This document shows positions 15,101 to 27,100 of a stretch of DNA of 60,000 nucleotides, one piece after another. Origin of the DNA: Phoronis australis (lineage: Eukaryota; Phoronida; Phoronidae); contig NMRA01000029.1 in assembly GCA_002633005.1 (NCBI GenBank), forward strand, positions 1,409,796-1,469,795, given 5' to 3'. Position 1 is the stretch's first letter, and each line of letters begins with the position of its first letter. Below the pieces are notes generated by a model. That model ran no database searches. It saw only the letters and a program-made list of their open reading frames with translations, and was not told where the DNA came from. The position numbers and the translations under genes are program-made.

Positions 15101-18100
15101 AACGATTTACTTGTTATTGTTGAAAACTGGCGTCAATAAAAAGGAGTTGACAGGCTGTCACCTTGTGAGCCAAAAGAAATATACTGTCCGTCACAGCACC
15201 ACCTACATGTGAAAGGATGATCAGAGTGCAAAAATCAATATGTGGCCAATCAGTGTGCATGCCTCGTATGTGGCCAATCAGTGTGCACGCCTCGATCTGG
15301 ACATCCACTGTATACATAGGGTAGATGAAGGAACCAGAAATGTATAGCGAATGGTTTTGTTATTTTATCCGATAAATTGTTACCCGCGGTCTTTCAAAAA
15401 TGCAAACTTGAGATGAAGTAGTTAATTTAGTCTAATCTTGTTGCTATAGTAGCAACAAGTCATAAAGGCATTCCTCAATAGATGGAGCAGCATTCTTTTG
15501 CATTTCTAAACATCAACAAATCGGAATGCCTGGAAGTTATTTTTTAGCCAATTCGATTGTCCGAATGTAACCCTGTTCTGCTAACCAATTAGAACCCATG
15601 TTACATGATCATTTCAAAGTGGTAACCTTTGTAGCAGTGGGAAAGTGTTTAAAGTACTATGGCCCTTGATCTAACAGAAATAGGTTAGTTTTATTGACTG
15701 AACACTACAGAGAGCTATTACTTGCCACTGAGATGACTTAAAATGAACTGGACACAATAACTGAAGAGAAAACATAGGGTAAGCCCGAAACTTGTATACA
15801 ATTTTACTTACTAACTCCAGCGACCTGAATAACAAGATCATCTTCACAGCCTCGCTTAGTCGTCTCCTCTGTTCATCTGTTTTGGGGTATACCTTAAACT
15901 GTAATCAAACCACACACTGGTTATATTCTATTTCTGATCATACCCATTCTCTTATTTCATAACAACCAATAATTGCCCAACATGACCAGTGGATGTTGTA
16001 AGGAGGCATCATCACTGAATACACACCCAGAGTTTCAAGTAGCCCTGGAAATGAACATGAATGCAGGAATTCTGATGGTCACAAGATGACACCAGGACAC
16101 ATCACTTGCATGTTTTCAGAATCTAAGCATATCAGTTACTTTTACATAGCAAGAGAAGTAATGATGAACTATTTAGTGTCCCTAAACAGTGCAGCAGGTA
16201 AAAGTAAAGTACTCAACACTGACTCTACTACACCTTGCAAGGGCCTCACAAGTAGACACCATGCACTTACCATAAGTTCGCAGGTTAATGCCCTGGGCGC
16301 TTAAATTGGGAAAGCTTTTGGCAGGGGGGTGGGCGATTACCCACGCAGAAGGTGCTTAAAAAGAACAATTGGGGATGAGCGATTACCCAAGAGGTGGGCG
16401 CTCAGGTGAAATTTGCACAAAGTAGGGGATGGTCGATTACTCAAGCAGTAGGCGCTTAAAACCAAAAATTGACCAAAAGTCGGGTATGGCGATTACACGG
16501 GCATGGGCGTTGACCCGCGAGTTTACGGAAGTAGACAACGGCTTCACCAAGCACTTGACGCTCTTCACAACAGAAAATTTCAAACTCAAAAGGACTGAAT
16601 TACAAAATTCCTGAACATGTTCAAAACTCCATGTTTGTGTGAGGGATTTGGTTTAGAATCAGTACGGTAAAATCTACATCCAATCTTGGAACAACATAGC
16701 CAATATTAATGCCTTTCCATGTTCAATTTTTGCACTACTGCTAACATCAAAGTTATGAAAAATGTTAGACGCCCTTGAAAAAATGAGAACAGCGGCAGTT
16801 ATTTTTGTTAGAAATTTGTTACATTTTACCATACACAAAATTGGTGCCAAACATCCAAAATGTCTTGCTGTAGCAAAGAAATGACTTATCTTCTATGAGT
16901 TCATTGTCCATCAAACCCCTCCGACACCTGCCAAACAAACTAGTCACTGGCAAAATTCAAACTGTTTAGCATGACAATTCAAATCTGGTTGTGGAGAACA
17001 ACAGCATCATCCAACATTGATGCTGGCAAAACTCCTCAAACAGATTCTTTACATGAGGTCAATTGGCTTTCCAATGACTAGTACCTTTTCCACTTCTAGA
17101 CAATCAATACAGAATAGACTGTTAAAACACAGAGTGCAGACATATCCAGTTTCACAGAGTCAATGATGCCTGTCTTGTGTGTCTAATACATCCAGCTCCT
17201 TAAAGAGCCTTTGAAACAAACAGCTCAGGAAGCGAAATATGAGCACCACGCCAAGGATGTGATCCACTAGCGAGTCAGAGTAATCCACTAGCTAGAAACA
17301 TGTTGTACCAGTATGTAGCATGTTGTACCAGTATGTAGCAAATTGCTTGGAAATAACAAGCAAGATACTGGTATACTCACCTTGTTACCAGCACCTTAAC
17401 CAGAGTAAACATTCTTCAATCACAGGCAAATACGATACAAAATGCCCCAATTTTTCCATTCATTTAAGGTACTATGCTGCAGCTATGTTAGAAGGATACT
17501 AAGCCTGGCATTGGCATCTTGACGGATATTGACATTAACTTTTCCAACCAGGTCTCAAGAACAAAACGGTGCCTTGTAACCCAGGACACTCCTCATGAGT
17601 TGAGTAAGGAGCAAATTGTGGAAACTGCTTACAAAATTTGCTGAAGGTGCAATAGCTTCAAGTTAGGGAGGTGTACCACAACTGTAGGGAGGGACCACCC
17701 AACAACAACCATAAAAACACACATTCTGTGAGTATGTGTTTTAGTCGAATCCTTCTTTTGTCACACAGTAAAATGTCAATGGTGCATCCAAATGAGACAA
17801 AACAAGTCTCACTTTGAAATCACTCAATGGTATCCTATTAACTGGTAGCCCGTTAACGATACAAAGTGTGCCTAAATTGGCATCAGTAGTAAGATTTTAT
17901 TTGATGACAAATTTGACGAAACAAAATTCAAATTGTCCACCATATTGTATCCTAAATTGAAGAATCTTTGGAGTACAAACCAGAATCACCAGCATAATTT
18001 GCATAAACCAGCAGAAACATGCCGGCTTAACAATGATGGCAAAATGATGGCTAACTAGAAGTACTCAGTGGTACTCAACAAAATATGCGACTCACGGGGA

Positions 18101-21100
18101 GGCAGAAGAAAAACTTTGAGACCCACCCATGAGGGTGGATTCCATATATTAACCATTCCATAATCACTCTTGGACAGCTCAATTTCAACCCAGTCATTAA
18201 GCCTTAACTAAACAGTACACAAATATAGATAATACATTAAAAACCTGTACATTGATTTGGTGAAAAAAGAATTTTGCTCGAAAAGCATCCTTTGGCAAGG
18301 AATTTTCTTTAAAAAGGCACTCTTTCATAGGAAAACTGGTCATGAGGGTCACCACTTCTATAGGAGTACCTGTACCTCCCCAGTACCTTCCCTGTACCTC
18401 NTTGTCACACAGTAAAATGTCAATGGTGCATCCAAATGAGACAAAACAAGTCTCACTTTGAAATCACTCAATGGTATCCTATTAACTGGTAGCCCGTTAA
18501 CGATACAAAGTGTGCCTAAATTGGCATCAGTAGTAAGATTTTATTTGATGACAAATTTGACGAAACAAAATTCAAATTGTCCACCATATTGTATCCTAAA
18601 TTGAAGAATCTTTGGAGTACAAACCAGAATCACCAGCATAATTTGCATAAACCAGCAGAAACATGCCGGCTTAACAATGATGGCAAAATGATGGCTAACT
18701 AGAAGTACTCAGTGGTACTCAACAAAATATGCGACTCACGGGGAGGCAGAAGAAAAACTTTGAGACCCACCCATGAGGGTGGATTCCACATATTAACCAT
18801 TCCATAATCACTCTTGGACAGCTCAATTTCAACCCAGTCATTAAGCCTTAACTAAACAGTACACAAATATAGATAATACATTAAAAACCTGTACATTGAT
18901 TTGGGATTTGGTGAAAAAAGAATTTTGCTCGAAAAGCATCCTTTGGCAAGGAATTTTCTTTAAAAAGGCACTCTTTCATAGGAAAACTGGTCACGAGGGT
19001 CACCACTTCTATAGGAGTACCTGTACCTCCCCAGTACCTTCCCTGTACTTTCCCTGCCAGCTAGGTACCAGATATCAAGTCACGTAACATTTCACTTACA
19101 GTTCTGTCATGATCGTCATCTGCTTCGGGGTCGTACCTCTCTGCGGCAACTAGAAAAAACAAGGGATGCATGACCTGACGTAAGGCACTTTTGTTAGTCT
19201 AATACCAGCCAACAGCAAGTTTCACTTTCAACAATTTACATTAGTTTATTCACAATGCGTTGCATCAATAATCAAAGTTTTGTACCCATTTTTATCTCCC
19301 ATTCCTCATTTAGCTTTCACTCCTGTTTTTGTACATAACGCACATGTTTAGGCTGAATACCAGACTGCTCAAAACTCAGAGAGGTAAATACTTGACTACC
19401 ATCCAACTCCAAGCCAAGAAGACAATCCTAAATTGTTCACATTCCCAGGTAAACCTACAATCTTATATCAATTGAATGAGGAGCAGTAACAGTGTACATT
19501 GAACTTGCTTTGCAAGAGTTCTTCATCTGCTATTTTAATGGAGATTGATGGGCATTCCCTTTACAGTTTAAAACTTGTCATCATGTTTCATTACCAGGAA
19601 GAGTCATTGTGCATCATGTCGAGCAAGTGGATTTTCACCTGAAAAACATGCGTTTCAGCATACGGCAATTGTAAAAGAGTGTTGATGACGTATTCAGTTT
19701 ATGGCAAGCTGAACGCAGTCAAGACAGAAAAGTCATCAGAGTTAATGGTTAATTACTCATTAGAATTACACTCATCATAACTCAAGGGAGTTCTCGGTTA
19801 TTGGATTATATAGTAAAACAATTTTAACTTCATCAGATAGCGGTAAAAATGTAGCACATTAGTCACATAAAATGCACCAATAGGAAATTGGCAAAATGCA
19901 ACATCCAGTTCGTAGGCGATATCAATTGTAAGTCCAATTTAAATTTAAAATTGGTGCCTGAGATAAAAAGCCTATGGTGACTTGAATTCCAAACTCTGCC
20001 ACTGTGTTATCTAAAGATATCAGAAACTGAGGTCGATACTCTGGTCAACCGATTTCAGTACACTCCTGGGTTTTCACTGACAGTCCAACATACAGTATTG
20101 ACTGGCCTGACCAGTACTTCATAAAATAAGTGGGTTTGCAAAATAGTCATTTGCCCATAGAACTGTGGAGCTGGATGGCAAGGGTATTCTGTGCGCAGAC
20201 GTGCAAGGCCACCCACAGTTCACATGTAACTTGGAAAGAGATTTTAAAGCAATGGAATTTCACAGTTTTTTTATCTTCGCCATCACCATGCCAACACATC
20301 AGCAGTGTTGTACGACATGAAGTTCAAAAAATTTTTAAAAAGCCCAATAATGCTTATGGAAATTCTCCACTTATTTCGCCCAAAAATAATTGCAAAAAGT
20401 ATCATTTGTTTTCAATTTTCTAAGGTCATTTACTTTGTTACAAGTGATGCAAATGAGAAATTTGGTAAAATTTTATTTCACTTGTCGGCCACATTGTGTG
20501 CTAAATGGTGAAGAAGTACTGAACGGAATCTTCACGAATGAAGAAACAGGCATTTCTTCACAATGTAAACCCTGTCCGTCTTGACACCACCAGGATTTAA
20601 AATCAGGTCAAACAAGTCTTTTCGTGTTCTCACATCCTTCAAATCTATATGCCCAATGTTTCCAGTTGACATCGTTCTACTGTTTACGAGCCACTGCACG
20701 GGTTGTATGAATAGCGACGCAGGACATCACATGTATGCCCGGCCACCTTGGTTGGGTTCGGGACACAATACGGCGGAAGTGAATTTTACTTTTTCATTTT
20801 TCACACGAGCTATCCTAAGTAAGTGCCTTATTATTTGTAAGTTGTGTATCATGGCAATAAACAGGCATTGTGTCTAATTATGAGAAATTGTGAGCATTCA
20901 CAGGAATCAAACAATGAAAAAAGAACAATGTCAGCAATCATTTTGTCCGAATCTGGCAAGATTTCAACACCCAATTTAGCTGTGTCCACACCAGCAGATG
21001 GCCAAGCCCAACTTAGCATCGGCCTTGCAGTCAGGAATGATGAGAAGAGCCACTCTACACGAGTATGAGAGTAAGACATCTGTATGAACTAGAACTGCCA

Positions 21101-24100
21101 GAGTATTTGGTGGATAATTACTTATGAATAGTCATTTATGAACAATACAACTGTGGCATAATCAAATACAGATTCTAACATTCATGAATGAGGATTTAAT
21201 GAGGTGGGATTTCCCAGGATTTTTTATAAAACCTTTGCGACCATCAAACTGCCATTTCTGCAAGGGGGGTATTCAAATAATTCACACAGTATGTCCAACA
21301 TCATGTTCGTGAATGAAAGAATTTGCATATTAGGATAACTTGTACATCAATTCTGGCCGGAATTTGAAACTGTGGCATGGAACAGTCATTTTCATTTACA
21401 TGCTCTCATGGAGTTTAAAAGCAGCATGTCAAAATTGACATTATCTTCGGGGGGGGGGGGGATGCCTCTTCAGCTCTTAACGGACATAACCTGCCCTCCC
21501 TCAAAGTGATGGGGTGAACTCTCTTAATTTATGTCAGTTTAAAGCTGCATTCCCCTTCTTTAGTTGGCTAAAAATAAAAATCGAGCTAGGTCTTTAATCT
21601 CATAAAATCTGTCTTAAAAATATTCTTTACCATAACAGGATTTGATTTTGATAGCAATTCAATTTCCCAATTTTAGGGTTAGCCTGAATAAGAATCCTAG
21701 GACAGACAATGAAGATCATGAGACCCATTTTGTGAGAGTAAAAGGCCCAATTCTATTTACGACTCAGCTATTCAGGGTAAAATGCAGGATTTTGCCATAT
21801 CACAGGTGAGAAACAACATGACCGCCGGTCCTCTAAATCGGACTGACTCACCCAAAACAGGACCTCCGGTTACGTAATCACAAGGAGTATCATACAAAGA
21901 CATGATAACTGCATATTGTCCGGCGGTCACGTTCAGTCCCCAGCGGTCCTGTTTTGTGGTGGCGCGGTCATGTTTTTAGTTGCGTCAGTCCCATTTTCTG
22001 GTGCGGCGGTCCCATTTGACTCTCGGAGGTCCTGTTTTGGGTGAGTCAGTCTGATTTAGAGGACCGGCGGTCATGTTGTTTCTCACCGGTGCATATGGTC
22101 ACTTACGTGTTTGTTCCTGAAAGAACTTGTTCTGGGCCAATCACTCCTTAGGACGCCACTTTATCACTCAATACCTCAGTTACCAATACCATAAATTTAT
22201 TAACTGATTATAATCCTAAGTAGGCACTTAGCATCCTCTCTAGCACCTATCAGTACCCACTTGAATGAGTGGGAGAGACAGCCTGCTTCTGTTTGGCAAG
22301 GAGAGAAGAAGGACAGTGTTATAATCAGTTAATTATGTTATGTGGTTAACCAGTACAGGCTGACACATGGCTTTATTTGCTGTTGACCAGACAACACAAA
22401 CACACAGTAACCACACATATTGCAGAATTAACACTCTTCTAATATCAGCAGTATTTATTCTTCTTTTTAAGGTGGTTCCAGTAGGATAGAGAGAACACAG
22501 AGTAGTGCAGGAAAAATATTGTTCCTGTTCACCCATGATTATTATCATATTTTCAAATAGGAGACCTTTTTAGCTCTCAACAACATGTTTCATTTGAATT
22601 TGATCCTACTGCGTATTATCAAGGCAAATGCAGCTGATAAACATGACACTAAGACATCCCAGTTCTTGACAGAACAAGATCAATTATCCTAGTCCCCAGT
22701 GCCAACTGGATTATTTAAGAGCACACTTTCTTTACTGCAGATCACACAACAGGGCCCTCAACTTTGGGGCTGAATATTGTCCCAATTTTGCCCTCTGAAA
22801 AATATTTAAACATCACGCGAAATATCCCTGAACATGTCAAAAATTCTCCTCCATCAGTTGCAAGAATCCTCTCATAATATTGGTCGTTAGGTTTGGCTTT
22901 TTGAGGCATTTCCGAGGAGTGGTAGCAACCGGGGTGGAATCGGTGGTACGTCAGAGGACTGAGGGGAGGGGGTTCAATCCTGCAGAAGCAGACACCTTCC
23001 CTCTGATGAGGCAGGGCCCTACATAAAATTCAACGATGAGTTTTCAAACACATTAGGTTGGAAAATAGCCCGAGTCAACAGACAGAAACTGCAGATTTTT
23101 AAAATAAGCTTACCTGACTTCCTCCTCTGGAATCTGTTCTTGGGAGGCTCTGAAACAAGTGAAACAACTTTAAAAGCAATGAAACATTAACAACCACATG
23201 ACGGAAAGGCTTTTGGAAATACACTGGATATAAAATTCAGTTCATACAGGACAAGTGACAGTACACACCACCCGTTTGATTGGAGCAAGCACCAGTATCC
23301 GAATCCATAGCATTTACATTGGTGTGGGCAGCTTTTACAGACCTCTGGAAAACTACAACATTGATGTTTTGGGAACAAGCACTTGTCAAACAAAACAAGT
23401 GGAATAGTGATGCAACCACATTAAGTAACCATGACATCACAATGCTGAAAGGGAAACTCAGGAGCCATACTCCCAAAGAGCACAAGCAACTTCCAAAACC
23501 AGCTTAAAACACAACCACACTTGTTAACCTTTCAAGCAATTACTTGGAATTTTTTTATTTAAAAAATTCAGATGCAATGACTATGTAATTATGACGCAAA
23601 TAGGAAAACTGGCAAATGGTGCGATTCGTATTGCAATATTTACACTTTATTACAACCCCAATCCACTGAACTAAGTGTGCATAATTGATCACCAGTAAAT
23701 GAGCCTGGGGATAATATGTGAGGCTAAAAATCAAGTGCTCCATATAATGTGTAGGAGAGTGCAGTGTTGATACACAAATTATATTGCTTGGGGAAAGAAA
23801 CCAGACAAGAACAGGACATGCAACACAACCTGGTTGACTATGTTGCACTTAATGCTCACTAGCAAGGACTGACATTAACTCAACTGTAGAATGACACCTC
23901 TGTGAGCAAATCACCACCACTGATTGATTGAGCACTTGGTAATTTTTCAAAAAAAATAGTCAGAAAAAGACATGATTTCGAAATGTTTGGACAAGGAGAT
24001 AAGCCTAGATCACATTGAGTGAAATTTGATGGTACACTGCAGTTTAGTTAATTAAAGAGGCTGCCAACATGCCTTCCGCTGTCAAAAACAAATTGATTTT

Positions 24101-27100
24101 CTAAGACCTCTTTCCGCTACACGTAGTCTCAATTTGTTCTTTTTTCGCACAGGAGACATGAAGTACGTGAAAACACACACCACCCATAAAATTAATGACA
24201 CACGGTAACAAGCCAACTTATAATATCAAGAGTGACATCAAGCAATAACCCACTGTCATCTCTTTCCACACCTAGGAACAGTCTCTAGAGTAAGAAACAC
24301 GATTTAAGGATATTTCCAACCTTATTCACAAAAATTGGCCATTTTTACAAAATTTCACTGTGTCTAGCAAAATACCTTATCTTCATTCTCGGGGAACTTC
24401 AAATACGAAATATATACTGCGTAGCGAGAAAAAAAAGATTTAGCAGAACCACTTTGGAACCGCACAACCGCGTGGATATTTGTTTAGCACTTACCAAAGG
24501 TCAAAGGTTAAAGGGCTTTCAAGTAAATCGAGTCTCCCGCCAGGTACAGAACAGTTTCGGTATACCCTCAGTCCTTTCATTCACAAATTCGCCATAACAT
24601 TGAACCAATGAGGTGTGGTTATGATAGAATGGTCCCGGGGAAAACGAATACAAAACATAGTTTTTATCCTAAGGGAGTTGTGGGTCTACATGCATACGAC
24701 CGTTGATGTTGAAAACAAATGCTACGAGTTGCCTCAGTCCTCAATCTGGTCATGAACACAGAAAGTTGTGAAAAGAGATAAATCCTCTCCCTTAATCCTT
24801 AATTCAATTATTAAGTTAACATTTCGATGTTTTGATTTCATGTTAATGACTTACTTTAACCACCAATTCAATTTTTGTTATCCATTTCTTACTTGGTTTG
24901 GTATCAGTCTCCCAGCACGTGACGTGTACAGGCTATGAACTGTGACCTACTTTTCTAAGTAGGTCGTACAAAACGGCAAAAGTTGGCTGCGAAAGATAGG
25001 TCTATTTGAGGGTTTAATGATGTTTAAGTTAGTTACGCACTGCAAAATTAGTTGACATTGCAAGAAAATATTAAAATAGGTGACATAGTTAAGGATTCTA
25101 TAGGTTATGTACACCAAAAACAAGTTTTCACAGAATACTTAACCAAAGACTTAGAGATTTTCACGTGTCCCAGTTTAATCGGCTTTTTCTCGGCTTCGGC
25201 AAATCGACTTTATTTGAACTTAGGAACACGAGTTCTCAAATGGCTCGATGGATTTCGCTGAAACTTTCCAAACTTAATATTTAGTCACCAATCTCAAAAA
25301 CGCTGTTAGGCTTTTCGATATAAAAGCTTAGTTTTTGTGTAATGTGACAAAGACGAATACGACTTCAATTTTTTACAAAAATACCTTACGTTTTGCGAGT
25401 TGATTTGTCATAGAAACCAAACGAACAAACCAATCGAAAATTCCTAACAGCGTTTTTGAGGTAATTGATGAAGTTTTCGTTTAAAAAAAGGTTTCGTTAA
25501 AATCGACTGAGGGGTTATTTTGCTATGAATGTACCTTTCTTAAAAATGAAATTTTTACTTAAAAAAGCTTTTTACGTAAAAATAATAATGACAAATAAAT
25601 ACAAACAGTATATTTATCTTTCCTGGTCTTTGTTCTTTCAGAAAATATTTACTTTTACTAGTTGACAAAGCTTAGTTTTTTTTTAAATAAGTGTTAGAAT
25701 GGAGGCCACTAAATAAGGTTGGACATAAACTTAACTACTTACTTACAGTGATACAGTGAATGCCCTAAATCAAATGTTAGCTTTTTTATAGAAGGTGAGT
25801 ATATAGCCTCTTCAAGTAAAAAACATGTCAACTCCCAATGGCATGCCTTCCTAACACTCACGTGGTGACCTTGTGTGATCTGGGAAAAAACCGGCCTCAA
25901 GCAGCACAGAAAAATTTGGCCATTTGTGATTGTTTCAGTTTGTGACAGAGAACTTAGTTGCCCAAAGAGCTCAATATGTATGTCTTTTCCTAAATATCCA
26001 ATAACCAGGAGATCGACTAATCCTCTTTCCTGCCCAAAATCATAACAGACAACCAGAAAGCTAAAGGAATCCATCCAGATGGAAGCTTCTAAAGTTAAAA
26101 TGTTAGCTCAGGAAATAAAAGGCCATAAAATATGTGATGGACTCCATGGGGAACTTGACCCTTACAGGAACTTATGGTAGTATATTTGGCATGTGTTTGT
26201 ACTTCTCATTGAGCCAAGATCTCTTATCTCAATGTCCTCTCATAAAATCCATCCACAATCAAGTAAGTGAACTATAAACATCCAATAACATGTCAAATTA
26301 GCCAGCAGCAAAGTCATAACAAGAATTTGACCAACAAATTATCACCCAACTCCCAGAACAGTTTCTGTAAGGTCAACAGGATATGTGATGCATAAATGAG
26401 CAAAATTGGGTAAGGAATCGGAAACAGCAAGATTTTGTTTAGTTCTTAGTAAAAAATCTGACAGTAAACGAAAATTGAGAAACATAGATAAAAGGTTAAC
26501 ATTGTCGTTGGCGCGATAATAATATTCTAAAACACTTTCTGGCACGATAATAATATTGCAAACCACTTTCTGAAAAAAGTAGATATTAGTGTCGACACAA
26601 TCATAATGACCGTTACTATTACCACTATTAGACTACTATGATAATCATTATTTTGATTATAATTATCTATTTTATTACAGTTAAAGTTCAAGTATGAAAA
26701 GCATAATGTTAGTTAGCACTGACATAATATACATCCAGCAAATGCAAAACACAAATTACATCACAAAGGGCACCCTTGCCTCATTGATATTGATGGCAAA
26801 TTGTATAAAGAGGCTGTGACCTTCTCATCTTACATATAAACTGAGGTGAAACAGAAAATGATCACATCTATGTGGCAATTTATAGGCAATCCAGGCACTA
26901 GAAACGTAGAGCTATGTTTAGTAGTGAATAAAACAAAACATTCTAGACAGTAACAGCGTTCTCATGAATTTCGGAATCCCGGAAATATTTCAGAAAAAAA
27001 GAACGGGATCAAATCCAGTAACAGTCCTGTACCCAAGGATTCCTGTTGACTGCCGGAATTTCGATATTTTTGTCACTCCTTTTGGCAGGCACTGACACCA

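Larger units (their letters stand above)
14321..15811 (-). other. PRKAR2 intron 4
   Basis: Phase 0 intron, 1491 bp. Holds a 28-bp direct duplication (15239-15294) and a perfect 10-bp-stem hairpin (15437-15459). No coding or RNA gene recognised. Confidence 0.9.
15899..19099 (-). other. PRKAR2 intron 3
   Basis: Phase 0 intron of 3201 bp as drawn. About 644 bp of it is a duplicated copy flanking a single N and may be artefactual, giving a true length near 2.55 kb. It also contains degenerate GGGCG repeats (16288-16510) and a small 20-bp duplication (17301-17340). Confidence 0.85.
19150..23113 (-). other. PRKAR2 intron 2
   Basis: Phase 1 intron, 3964 bp. Contains a poly-G run (about 21449-21461) and the foldback element at 21795-22098. 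Region 20290-20600 resembles other dispersed stretches in the window (shared CTTGTCGGCCACATTGT-like core). No other gene recognised. Confidence 0.9.

Noticed and set aside
18896-19087. 63-codon plus-strand open frame
   Set aside because: Exists only in the second copy of the duplicated block because of the 7-bp duplication. No homology recognised.
22905-22990. tRNA-like stretch with GGTTCAATCC
   Set aside because: Only a B-box-like word. No cloverleaf pairing or A box at the right spacing.
25739-26074. 111-codon minus-strand open frame in intron 1
   Set aside because: Same strand as PRKAR2, so tested as an alternative exon. It does not match any RII segment and is not bounded by splice sites in a useful phase.
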